A stretch of DNA of 64,000 bases from Bryopsis sp. KO-2023 (taxonomy: Eukaryota; Chlorophyta; Ulvophyceae; Bryopsidales; Bryopsidaceae), in contig BSYQ01000007.1 in NCBI GenBank assembly GCA_030272585.1, positions 2,670,001 to 2,734,000 on the forward strand. Reading direction: 5' to 3'. The notes under the pieces are model-generated. The model did not search any database. It saw nothing but the letters and a program-made list of their open reading frames with translations, and had not been told where the DNA came from. Below are positions 1 to 11,317 of this stretch, piece after piece. Each line of letters begins with the position of its first letter. Position 1 is the stretch's first letter. The position numbers and the translations under genes were made by a program.

Positions 1-3000
1 AATGGCTTGCGAAATATAGCTCTCTGGTTGCATCGGATTGGACCAAGGTAGGCATATCGCGCCAGTCTCCTCTTTTGTTGAGCGTCGATTTTTTTTTGCA
101 TCGATTTTAGGTAGTGGAAGCTGTTGTGCATTCCCAAGAAGCGTTGCATCTGTTGGTTTTGGGGAGAGACTACTCGTCAGCGCTGGCTCTGCTGGACAAC
201 CTCCACCTCCAATGCACCGATCAAGACCTGTCCAGATTGCACTGCTTGAGGCATCTCCCCAGCAGCTTGGCAAACGCGACGACCTCCATCACAGAATCGA
301 TGGTGGGAGATTTTGTGGAGCTGATGCGCTGGAAGCAATCCTCCACTGAGGTGCATTCGGCAGCGATGAATGCACTGGAGCGCTCTGGTAGGCAGAGCCA
401 GAACACAGGGGGGAAGAAGGGGGGGGGGGGGACTTGGCCCTTAAATCGAACAATAGATGTCTCAAACTTTGAGCAACAGAAGGAAAATTCGTGAGTGTAC
501 GTTCTTCGTTGAAACAAAAGTGAGGGTTTGTTGCTCCCGCACTATCAAAATCGCATTGGAAAATTTTTGGTGCATTGGGAATTTTTTGGTGTGTTGGTGA
601 CCCCGTTTTCCCCACCCAAAGCGATATGATGAAAGTTACCCAGAAATCATAGTCTGCCTATTGATCATATAAGGCTTGGTCTTAGGTTTAACGGAGCGAC
701 TGCCAACTCCATCAGCATCTGAACCAGATTCTGGGGAGGATCTCCAGGCTTCGCTGCTTTCGCTTCTGCAAGGCCTCGGCAAAACTGGCACGTTATCCGG
801 TGAGTGCAGTTTGAATGGCGACATCTCTGCTGCCAGAATGCTGTATTTTTTATTGAAGCAGTTCTCTTGACACTAGCAAGCATCAAGGATTTCGGTTATC
901 CTCCAGGCGTCCTCTCTCAAATCAGAGCTTCTGGAATCGACCAATTAAAATCGGCGCTCCGGTCTGTGATGGAGATTCTGCTGCCTCCGATGGTGTGTGC
1001 TTCGGTGTCTGACGGGGAGGCCGCCAGCCATTTGCAGACGCAATCATTGGGGGATCAATTGAAAGCCCTCACGGCGGAACATTTCTTGAAGCTGATGGGT
1101 GCATGTCTGGCTGTCGGGGAGGCCTGCTGCGAGCATTTCGTACGCATGAGCGACATGATTGCGAAGATCGCGACAGAAGGAAAGGTGACGGGGTGAGAAA
1201 AATAACTTCAGGGGAAAAAAAGAGGCAGCAGCAGATTTTTGCTCTCTTTTTGCTTGATTGTTTTAATGTTAGGATATTTTTTCTTTGTTTTGTGGGGGTG
1301 GAAGGGAGTGTGAAGGCATTTTTGTTTTTCTTTTCTATTTTTAGATAACTGGTGATCGCTCCCGTCATTTGGGAGCTGTGGTTGCAAGACAGACCATCAA
1401 CCTGGGAGAATTATCTTTTGCTTTGTTCTGTGCAGTCCGAAAATAGCAACATGAATCCTAGGAAAAGTGGCTGAATTTCCACCGTCGTTTGCAGCTTCGT
1501 GTTGAGAGGAATTTGTGCTGCTGGTTTGTTTCAACAGGCACAAGGGTGCCATCGATCGAATGGCCGTGGATATCCTCCAAGTTTTGGTGGAGACCATGCA
1601 CAATCGATGGGCCAAGACGATGATGACCCGACTGGGAGTTCAGCAAAGCATGGCAGATTTGCTGGAGCTGGTGGATCTCAGTCAAGAATGCATCGATCTG
1701 GCGACATTTTACAATGTCCGTCCGGTTGCCAAGCTTAGCAGTGTCCTGCAGGTGTGGCCGAACTCTTGAGGTATTTTGTTGCATCCAGCGAAATTTCTTT
1801 CTATTTTCTAGAACAAATTTTTTGAAAAATTTTTAGAAGTGATGTTTTTGAGCGAGGGGAGGGGGGGGGGGGGGGGTGCATAGATGTACTTTTGGTGCTG
1901 TCGCATGGTGGGTATTTTTTAAGTTAAAAAAAAAATGCATGCGATTTCAATGGTGGATTGTTCCCATCAGGCGCAATGCAAGGCTCATCTGGAAGCTGCA
2001 CATACCCAAAACGTGGCCAGTTTGCAGGAAGCTCTGGAACAAGAGCCCTGGACGCTGGCAGATGTTGGACAGGAATGTCAATCCGTAGTCGATAGACTGA
2101 CATCCAACGAAACCGCAAGCTGTAGTGGGGAGTCGAACGGCGGTGAACAGAATCCCCCGATCAGGTGAGTTCTTCGATTCAAGCTTTCATCGTGAATGGG
2201 AGGATTGATGGAGGGGTCTGGGTTGCTGCTGAACATGTGTCCGTCCAGATTTCGACTGATATTTGGATTGGCTTGCTAGGAGACTGGTGAGCATGCGTAA
2301 TGGTTCAGACCCCCTCTCAGCTATAACCACTCTCCATGCGAACGGGCAAGATTTCCGAATCGTGGCCACAGCCCAGAAAACAATTCTCATGATGAACGAA
2401 TATCTCCTGTTCCATAATGCATTGCCAGATTTTGCCACGGAAACGGGCCGACGGATCGTGGAGCTCTCGACATTGTTCAATGCCCGGAGCTGCCAGCTGG
2501 TGCTGGGAGCCCAGGCGATGCGCCAGTCGGGATTGAAGTCCATCACGGCCAAGCACCTGGCGCTCTGCAGCCAGTGTCTGGCACTCTTTTTGGTGCTGCA
2601 TGAGCCTATCAAATCGCTATTGCTCAAGGAACAAGGGCAATCGCGGCGAGCGATTCTCGAACCGGAATTGGAGAGGCTTAAACAGGTGCGGTGGATGAAC
2701 GTTAGCCCCCATGCTTGCATGACAGACAGGTTTCATAGAATCGATTTCCTTTCCAGCACACGCCTCCCCATTGTGGGTTTTCTAATTTTCTTCATTTACA
2801 GCAACCTTGCTTTCATTCTGACCTATCCAGGACTTGCAAACCCATCTGGATGGTATACATGCCAAACTCGTGGCCATCATGAAGGAGCGGCTCCTGCTCA
2901 GCACTCGGCAGCTCTCAGAAACGGCCCCTCGATGGGGGGAAGACATCCAAGATCCCACCGGCGTCATTGAGCCTAGTCAAACCGTCCAACAGATGGCCAA

Positions 3001-3337
3001 GCAATTGCAGATCCTTTCCCGAGTCCTCACGCCGATTCTGCTATCCTCTCAGATGCAAGAAATCTTTTCGGGGGTCGCTCAAACTTTCAGTGAAGTTCTG
3101 GGCCCAGTGTTTGAGGGGCTATCTGTGGGGGAAGACTGGGATGAGGAGCGAATGGAGCGGTGGGAGGTTCAATGGAAGGCGGATTGTGCATTTCTCGTCG
3201 AAACGCTCAATGGTTTGCCAATGAATGACCGTGGCAGCCAAGACTGTCTAGAGGTTTTGAAGGGTGTGTTAAAAGCTGGACCCCCAAATAATAATCATGG
3301 TGGTAGTGGTGTCAAGAAAATTGGGGAAGAGTCGTAG
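1..3337 (+). CDS. VPS54: Vps54, GARP tethering complex subunit (5' partial, spliced)
   Basis: Vps54 is a subunit of the GARP complex, which tethers endosome-derived vesicles at the trans-Golgi. Phase-consistent exons read as <1-47, 111-387, 686-799, 862-1192, 1538-1751, 1971-2164, 2280-2685 and 2831-3337 (stop TAG). All introns are GT-AG and 62-345 nt long. Exon 111-387 holds the family pattern of a short helix, 'SALALLDNL', then 'LHCLRHL' and a following helix. Exon 1538-1751 aligns by eye with the plant Vps54 segment around 'HGRWAKLLGVRA' (here 'HNRWAKTMMTRLGV'). Exon 2280-2685 has 'STLFNARSCQLVLGAQAM', the hallmark of the Vps54 C-terminal domain, and the last exon continues with 'DGIHAKLVAIMKERL'. 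The acceptor of exon 862 could instead be at 877, which has the same phase. The N-terminus lies outside the window. I see no lesion. The family call is from remembered consensus, not a search. Confidence 0.87.
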
Positions 3338-5246
3338 AGAGGTAAGCGGCATTGAGGGTGGATCAAGATGTTGGGGCGATTTTGAGGGTGCCCTTGTGGC
3401 TAAGATTGTGGGAGTATTGTTTGCCTTTTCGAAATTGAGTAAAGTGTAGCTATCTGTGATTTCTCTGATGCGCACAGATTTTTGCCATTGGGTTTGGGGG
3501 TAGGGGGGGCGACGAAGGGTGAAGGATGTGTAAGCTCGACTGATGTACATGCTACCTAGAATAGAAGGGATGTGTGTGGCGAGAGGGGTTTTTATGGGGT
3601 AATGGGCCCACAATGTTTTGATTCTGGGTTCAGCCAGTCTCTAAAGGTCAGGGTGATCAGTATGAGAAGTACACTACAGGACAGGGAGAGTGTGAGTTTG
3701 GAACCAGAGAGTAAACCAAACCAATTCAAAAATTACATGCAGAGAGTAAAGATTAACGGCAGTGCGCAGCGATTCGCTGTCGACGAGGGCTAAAATTCAA
3801 TCCTAGATTATGGGGATCAAGATCAAATCGGATGATCGGATGATCCGTGTGCGTCGGGAAATCGCATCATCCCGCACGAAACCAAAAACGTCAGGAGGAA
3901 AAACGTAAAATGGAATGAATGAAGCGACCCGATCTCACTAATCATGGTCAATCAACTTTCTGATACGTGCGCTCGAATCGATCTCGCCAGGTCCTTGCGT
4001 CATGTAGCTCGCTCCTCTTTCTGGGTGTAAAGAGTCGACGGGAGTTCGAACCCGGCAAGTTCTAAGGACCGACCCCCCGAGTACCTTGCACTCCCGTTTC
4101 GACGGCCATAGTGAGCCCATTAGGAACAAGGCGAGAGGCTATAATCACCCGGTGGGGTTAGCCGTCAAAAAGGTTCCGGGCGCGTGATCTATAATTGGGG
4201 ATAGGGAATGCGGGGTCCTTCCAAACGTCCCGGCCCTTCGGAGGGACACCCTTGTGGTGTGGTGGTTCGAACCCACCCCGGGATAATATATTCTCGAGTT
4301 CGTTTCGTTCTCTTTCCGTTCAAAGGTTTGTGAAAAGCTTTTCTTTCGCGCATGATATTTTTCCTTAGAAAAAATGAGTTCGTGGAACGGAACGTTTTCT
4401 TCACGTGCTTTTGTGTTCTCATGTTTTCGACTTGAAAAAACCGTCGAAGTCTTTGAGCCTCGTTTGCTCGGTTGAACGAGCGCAGAAGGGGGGATCTGTT
4501 ACATGCTTGTACACTTTTGTAGCTTTCGTCAGGAATTCTTTGGTCCTAAAGAGATTGTTTCGTCGTGGCTTGGGAAAGGGTGTGAGAAGCTTGTTGTAAA
4601 GCGTGGAGGCGGAAGTTTGGTTTCCGAGCCGCGAACGATTTCTTTCGACGAAACGGGGTTGTGGTGGACTCGGATGAATTAATATCGATTCCAAACAGTG
4701 GTGGTCCTTGGAAGTGGGAAAAGGGAACACAGCCAATATGCGAAACGCCTTGCTAAATTTCGAAACTGGTAATATGATGTCAGCAAAAACCTGACCTTCT
4801 CAAAGTTCATTCAGAGCAAATTAGGGAAGTAGGAAAAGAAGTTTGGGAATAAAAGCGGTGTGGAACTGGAAAGGAGGAACTGTTCTGCTGCTGGCACTGG
4901 AATCTTACAATAGGATAACATGACTCATGAAAGTTTGCATACATCGATGTGACATTCATTGAAAGACTTGGGGTGCAGAAAAGAAGATATGGATATGATA
5001 CCCAACAATAAATCAGGATGATGTATGGGTGGTTAATTCTTGAATCATATAGACAATACAAAGAAACAGCACCTCTCTCTCTTTTCGAATAATTGTGGTT
5101 TTGAGAACATCTTCTTTCTACACATAAAATATTCCGGAAGATATCAAAGCAATCCCTGAAATGTTACATCCCTCCCTGCCTCTCATCAAAATGAAAAAAA
5201 AAAACAAAGAAATACACAGTGCTTCTATGGGCTCCTTTGGACGCCA
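3338..5246. other. Intergenic region between convergent VPS54 and FES1 genes
   Basis: I see no supported gene here. It holds the 3' flanks of the two convergent genes. There are two TTCGAA-centred hairpins, at about 4031-4050 and 4261-4277. The second has a perfect T-arm geometry (GGTGG, TTCGAAC, CCACC) but no room for a normal D-arm and anticodon arm, so I did not call a tRNA. Confidence 0.5.
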
Positions 5247-7579
5247 TCAAGCCAGCGATAGAGCGGTGCACTTTTGCTGTTGCTGGGAGGAGCGACTGCT
5301 CGACGGCTGGTGTAATGATTCGATCAGCTTCTCGGCAGCTTCCATTTCCTCCAGGAACATTTCCTTCTCGTTGTTTGGAAGATCGGACAGTCTCTTGTGA
5401 ATTTGGGTGGTTTTTTCCAATAAACCACCCGCCTGCAAATCACACACAAAGTTTACAAAAATTTGATGCTCTGCATCCACATCTGGGAAAAGTTGAAAAA
5501 AAAAACAGCACAGCATCCCTGATAGAAAAGAGTGACTGGAATCCCAGGAGAGAAAGAAAAGAGTGATACAAAATCGCTGAAAATCGACCAAGTGGCAGAC
5601 ATGAACGCATACTGCATCGATTTCAGCCTTTCTTTCTTATGTTTCCGACCTGTCTGACTTTCACATTTCCATCACGATCTTCTGCTGCTTCGATCAACGC
5701 TCCCAGAGCGGCTTGCCGAACTTCAGAATTTCCGGAATCCAGGGCGCCCATTGCAATCTCGACCCCCCCGCTATCTAACACAGACTTTCTAGATTCCCCC
5801 CTGAGAACATACTGCATCAAAGACAGAGCTCGCCTGGACACCACAGCAAAAAACACACATACACACACACACCAGAAAAATACGATTGTTCAGCAACTGC
5901 CTTCAGAAAGCAATCGAAAGGTCCTGTGCAATAACAAAATTGCAGCAAAATGGACTGAGATTCGGGTATTCACAAACAATACAGCCAATCTTAGAATTTT
6001 TTTTGCAATCAAACCCCAGTTGCATGGCATCGTATCGATGATATTGAATCGTTCGAATTTAATGAGCAAAAATCTGTTTCCAGGTCAGAACCGCTCCAAT
6101 GAGTGAACACCACCAATGCACCTCACCGTCTTATCTTGTCATTTTGGGAGCTGGCAGCTTCCAACAGCAGCCTGCTTCCGCCTGCCGACAAGAATATTTT
6201 TTCCCCCTCCGGATAGTTCCTTATCAAAGAGCTGATCGCCAACCAGCCCCTCAATCGACACATATCGTTTTCGTCCGTCAAAAGCTTCATCAAGGGAGGC
6301 AACACTCCAGACTCACGGAACCACTGCAAAAAAATCCAAAACACCGTTTTTCTTTCATTTTTCCACCTCCAAAAAAAATAAAAAAACAGAAAAAGAAAGG
6401 GAATACTGACAATGAGATCCTATTGCTGAACAGCGATGCGCTTTTCTCTCTTATGCCAAAACGCGGTTTTTCTTTCCTCCCGAATTTAAAACATTAAGGC
6501 TGAGTGCATAATTATAATTCTTAACCCCCCCCCCCTTCCCCTTCTGTTGAATCAATTACACTGAAGTTCAGCAAAACATACCTGTTGGACAGGAAGATTG
6601 TTTTGAACACAGGTTGAAACAACTTCTGCCGCTTTCTGACGAAGGATGGCATGCGGGCACTCTAAAATGGTTATCAGAGTGGATAACCCTCCAATCGTAT
6701 GCAAATCTGCATCGAATTCCACACCATTCTCAAGATGATAATTCAGGATGGTGCTTCCCCCACACCGACGCTACACACAACTCCGTTGCTCCAATCCTAG
6801 CACCCCAGCGTTCGTTTTCCTCCCTCAAGAAATTGCTTGAGTTGGAAATCGATGAATTCTCAGTTCAATCCTCGGACACCATCCATGGGTTATACATATT
6901 AACTAGATTCAGAAAGAAAAGCTAGGGTTAGAAAGAAACCCCACTCTCAGCACTTCACATCAAACCCCTCACTCTTGGCATGATCCACGCTTTCGACGAT
7001 GTCTTGCAGCTCATCCAACAGAGCGACTTTTTCTGCGATGGAGGCATCGGAATTCTCCCCATCTTCGAAAACTTGGGTGATTTCTTTCATCCGATCGTTG
7101 AAGTCTGTCATGTAGTTCTTCAGAACGTTGTCCAGCCATTTCATCTTCTCTGGATCCACATCTTGTGCAGACATTTCGGACGGTCTCGTCCCATCGTGGT
7201 ATTTCATGCTCCATTCGAAGAGACCTTTTTTTTCACGGCAGGAAAAGAAAAAAACATAACGATCAAAGATGGAATTGAACACAATACCCATGGGAAAACA
7301 ACACAAACAGCAGAAGGCCATCTCCTCATTTTGCAGAATTTCATCATGCTGTAAAAAGGCCAGCCGAGTTGTTGATCGGCAATTCGAAGAAGCTACGGCT
7401 GACATATGTCAGACATCCAATGGAGACCTCGTTCCTCAAAGCTATGGACATCCATGCACTCATTCTAATGCCAACATCTCATGGTGCAGATCCCCCCCCC
7501 CCCAAAAAAAAAATCAGCGATGTAGCGAACAATAAACCCCCCCATCCCGCAGCTCACCTTTCCATTCGGGGGTCGTCAT
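5247..7579 (-). CDS. FES1: Hsp70 nucleotide-exchange factor, Fes1/HspBP1 family
   Basis: Armadillo-type exchange factors of this family bind the Hsp70 ATPase lobe and speed ADP release in the cytosol. Minus-strand exons are 7579-7558 (ATG), 7224-6973, 6706-6582, 6323-6127, 5833-5650 and 5468-5247 (TGA), 333 codons plus stop. Phases match at each junction. The first exon is only 22 nt. The N-terminus gives 'GLFEWSMKYHDGTRP' and then an acidic linker, like the family's 'LLKWSI' start. Armadillo-like helices follow: 'VALLDELQDIVESVDHAK', 'LHTIGGLSTLITILEC', 'KAAEVVSTCVQNNLPVQQ', 'WFRESGVLPPLMKLL', 'RLRGWLAISSLIRNYPEG' and 'VRQAALGALIEAAED'. The 'VESVDHA..L' and 'CVQNNP/LxxQ' patterns are typical of Fes1/HspBP1. 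The acceptor of the last exon (5468) is the least certain: the AG follows an unusual purine-rich context, chosen because only it keeps the frame. Family confidence is high; exon ends are predictions. Confidence 0.88.
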
Positions 7580-8249
7580 CTTCACACTCTGTTTTTTTTT
7601 CTCGACGCTTCGTTTGCTCGACGATCTCGTATGCTGGGCTGCCCCTTCGAATCACAGTTGCGATTCAAGCGTGAGGTCGGCTTCTTTTCAGCTATTCACG
7701 AATTCGCGCGAGCTTTCTTGAACCTTCTGGGGGTCGATTTCGGGCGATGACGGCGTGCATGGAGTTTCCCCAATCCGTGCCGCGATCTGGCTTACGCAGC
7801 CCTGATTAGGAGTGCTGAGTTGTGCGGCCCCAGCGCCTATTTGAAGTCCTTTCTCCCCAAATGATGAAATTCACCTGCCTTACCAGTTGGTGGTGGTTCG
7901 AACAACCTCGGGGCTTTTTTCTCCACAACTCCAATTCTTTTTTTGTTTGCTCCGTCTGGAAAAATAACCGTTTGCTAAAAAAACTTTGATGAGGACTGAA
8001 GTGTGCAGGTCCGCTCGGCTCATCCCGGTGCGCAGCAAGACTAGGCGCGCTGTGCGAGCCACAGTCGCGCCCGTCTTGGCGCAGAGAGTCCCAGCGACCA
8101 CCCCTCCCATCTCCGTTTCCACGCGAAGGTGCTGAGTGTTTTTTTTCTTATCGATGATGCTCCCCCACTCTGCTTTTTGTTTAAACATCAGGTTTCTATT
8201 GTTCAACTGTTGGAATCGCTGTTTTCGAGCCGGTGTGTTGGCGACAGGG

Positions 8250-8742
8250 TTATCGAGGTTTCTTTTTCGATTTTGTTTTGAACAGGCTGATGATGATTGC
8301 AGTGGCAATGTGCTTCCCGACCCTGGCGGTTTCTTCCGTCACGGGGATGGACTGGCAGGAAGCCAAGCGCAAGTAAAAAACACAGAAATAAAAATATGGA
8401 CATACAGATAGATGCATACGAAACGATATATCGAGATATATTTCCCTTGCCCTGCCAACCGTTTCGACGTTTTCTTCCACAAAATCCTGCACCCGACGCT
8501 CGAACATCCCGTTATGCTGCAACCAGTAACGGAGATGCAGCGGGTATTTTGGAAGTGAGTTTTTGCTTTCTTTTATGTTTACCGACTGTTTGTTGGCATC
8601 GGTCTGTAACCCCAGGCAAGCTGAACGCCGCAAGCGCCTCCGTCGGGCGACGGACGAAGCAGCGGAAAGCGGAGAAGCGGTCGCTGACAGGGAAATGGAT
8701 AGTTTGTACTCGCTTCCCGACGACCATTCTCCAAACACTCAC
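8250..8742 (-). other. Possible small spliced gene, product not recognised
   Basis: Minus-strand segments read plausibly as protein. One is 'MFERRVQDFVEENVETVGR' (about 8510-8440) and another 'SIPVTEETARVGKHIATA' (about 8355-8300). A GTAAAC donor near 8585 and a TTGCAG acceptor near 8520 would remove about 66 nt in phase. Upstream on the same strand there is a TATA-like TTTATAG near 8785 and a GTGAGT donor near 8745. I could not link the segments into one convincing reading frame or match a family. The adjoining 7580-8249 stretch, the region upstream of FES1, holds nothing else I can support. Confidence 0.22.
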
Positions 8743-8770
8743 GGGAGGAAGAGTCGTACGGTGCCCGTGA

Positions 8771-10722
8771 GCAGCGCTTGAATCTATAAAAACGTCGAAG
8801 CGAGTGGGAGATGACTGGAGGGTATCCAGCCGCGACGTCTCTCGTTTTTAATCGGTTTCCTTCGTGGCGTTGGAAGAACGAAAAGGAACGGTTGAAATTT
8901 TGATCAACAGAAGAATTCATATGACGTGGAAATGGATGGCTTGTATTCTGCCTGTGATGCTGATGAGGAAGCGTGCGGGTCGACGTTTCCGCGCTCATAT
9001 TTTGGTAGGGGTTTTCTATTTGGGCTGGGAGGGGGGATAGCTATCTGAGGTATGCTGATGAGAAAGGGAGAGGAAAGCTATCTCGATAGACTGATAGATT
9101 TATATGAGAAGAAGTGTGAGAAAAAAGAGTGAGGATAAAAGAGTGAGGAGGAAAAGAGAGAGACATCGGATCAAAGCATGGTTTCAGAAACAGAAACCGA
9201 AAATGCACGGTTGATTATCCATCGGTGGTTTTTGATCATCGAAGTAGATTCGTTTTTTTTTCAGTCGGGTGGGATGCCTATGATGAATTTATCTGTTTTT
9301 GCTCTTTGAAGAAAAGGGAGGGGGGGGGGGAAATTTGAGAAGAAAATGTGCAGCGGGAAAATTCTGCTGCTTGCTTTTTTTTGTTTTGTGTGTCTGTTTT
9401 TTTTTTGGTTTTAAGGTTGGTTATGGATGTCTCTTTATGGTTTTTTAGGTGGTTTCTTTCAGGCTGAGGTTTAGAGTCTGGTTTCAGTTCCAGCTATGAT
9501 TTTGGGGAAAGATGAAAAGTAGGAAGTGGGGGTCGGGGAGGGAAAAGAAAGGAAGCCAACCGAAAAAAAAAATCTGATTAAAAAAAAAAAAAAAACAGAA
9601 AAAGCCGAATTGGTTGAAAACAAACTTTGAGAAGATGACTGTATGATTTTGATACTGGGATCGAATCCCAAGAATCCCCTTTTTGTTTTTTTTTGTGTCT
9701 TGGCAAAAGACCGTGCCTGAAATGTGATGGCCGAAAAAAAAAAAAAAAAAAAAAAGAAAGAAAAAAATGGAGATGCCAGGGACTGAAAAGATAAGATTTG
9801 AAAGAGAAAAAGAAAAAAAAACATAATTAAAGGAATGAAATGGGGTGAAAAAAGAAGAGAAGAAACGTAAAAGAAAACGAGGGATTTTGAAGCTGCTGGG
9901 AGAGTCATGCTTGACCTCTTTTCTTTTTTCTTTTTCTTTTTTTCCTTCTCAATGTCGATATGTAAAGTATGTATTTGCCGTTTGTATCCGTTTTTCCACG
10001 GGGGGCGGGTGGGGATCTTGGCAAGATTAAGAAAACCAGCAGACTGTTTTTTCTTCTGCTGGATACCCATCCCTCCATTGTAGATTGAGTTTTCTTTATC
10101 ATAGTTGCAGGTTTTTTTATTATTCTTGAGAAGAAAGGTCAGGGATGGGGGGGGGAAAAATACATTTCTGGGTCTGTTTTGGGATCTGGGAATTTAGGGA
10201 CTGTGAAAAGAAAAGCTTAACGAAAAAAGGAAAAAAAAAATTGAGGGCATGTCGCATCATGTCCCGGTTTTGAAAAAGAAAACAAAAAGAGAGACGATAT
10301 GACAGGGAGGAAATGGATGCGGTGGTGGGATTTGCCCTGATTGAATTTTGCTGTCGTGGTGGAATTGGACCTGTCATATTTATGTGTGTATGTGTTCTGT
10401 GTCTCTGGTGGTTGGCATTTTTTTGGGGAGGGGTGGGCAGAATTATTATTGAGAAGAAAATATGGCCGAGTGCCGGGAGGAACTTGTTTGCCGGCCGCAC
10501 GAGTAAAGGATCTGGCCTGAAGTAGGATGTCTGTGTGTGCGAGTTTGGGGGTTCTTGGTGTAATGAAGAAAATTCTGTGGAAGGTTGTGAATCTGTGTTT
10601 CAATGGGTGCCCTGGCTTTTCTTTGGAAATTTTCCAGCCAGAGGGGATTGAGAAAAGAGAAGCAATTTATGACCAACTAAAAATTAGAAACAAGCATTCG
10701 GTTGGGCAACTTGCCAACAGTA
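8771..10722. other. Homopolymer-rich intergenic region
   Basis: No gene is supported. The stretch is full of A, T and G runs (for example 9571-9596, 9735-9755 and 10148-10156) and purine- or pyrimidine-biased tracts. Long open frames on the minus strand here are F/S/K-rich artefacts of those runs. Confidence 0.6.
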
Positions 10723-10921
10723 CACCCTTCATCGTATTTAGTGTAGCCTACACTATTTCCGTGTACGGCAGAAATTTTAGAAAACAGAAAACAGTGTGGG
10801 CCACACTATTTCCGAAATCTACACTTCTAGTTAACGTTTCGGTTTTCCATGAATTAGTGTGGCCTGCACTATTACTGAGGTAACACTATTAAAAGACCCA
10901 CACTAAATACGATTGAGGGTG
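10723..10921. mobile_element. Tc1/mariner-type MITE, 199 bp
   Basis: Terminal inverted repeats begin CACCCT. The left end CACCCTTCATCGTATTTAGT and the complement of the right end match at 21 of the first 24 positions. Both ends are flanked by TA (10721-10722 and 10922-10923), the Tc1/mariner target duplication. Inside are three small palindromes: GTGTAGCCTACAC (10741-10753), GTGTGGGCCACAC (10795-10807) and GTGTGGCCTGCAC (10857-10869), the first two followed by TATTTCCG. There is no transposase coding capacity, so it is non-autonomous. Confidence 0.85.
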
Positions 10922-10923
10922 TA

Positions 10924-11317
10924 CTTGTAGGTAGTAGATTTGAACTAACCGAACTTGCAGCTATCCCTGCCCAAAGCCCACAGAATCGCAACAAGAAACG
11001 AGGGGGACTCCGCAACGGGCTTGCTTCATTTTCCGTACACATCGGAGAAAACCCACGAGATTTGCCCACTTTGTATGATTTTGTCTGACCTCGCAACAGG
11101 GACCTGGGTACAACACACGCGAAAATCATATCGCGGTGATTTTTGGTCGACTGACGGCCAGCCCCCAATGCGCAAGATTTGACGTCTACTGTCTTTTCAC
11201 GCTTGCACTCTGACGCACCCAGCGAGGACTCCCAGCCCAGGATGCCCAAGAAGCACCGCCAGTCGTATGGTCCAGTCGCTCTGAAGCGAAAAGAGAGACA
11301 ATAAGGAAAGCGCAGGA
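10924..11317. other. Region upstream of the kinase-like gene
   Basis: About 390 bp between the MITE and the start codon at 11318. No gene or clear core promoter element is visible. Confidence 0.4.

Noticed and set aside
4227..4285. tRNA gene ending in GGTGG TTCGAAC CCACC CCGGGAT
   Set aside because: T-arm and acceptor pair well (GTCCCGG with CCGGGAT), but only about 27 nt lie between the 5' acceptor and the T-stem, too few for D and anticodon arms.
4160..4300. SRP (7SL) RNA 5' domain, from the GGGCGCGTG...CTATAAT resemblance
   Set aside because: No S-domain motifs follow in the next 300 nt; the similarity is short and probably chance.
9471..10070. 199-codon minus-strand ORF rich in Phe and Ser
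   Set aside because: Produced by poly-A and poly-T runs; no domain and no splice context.
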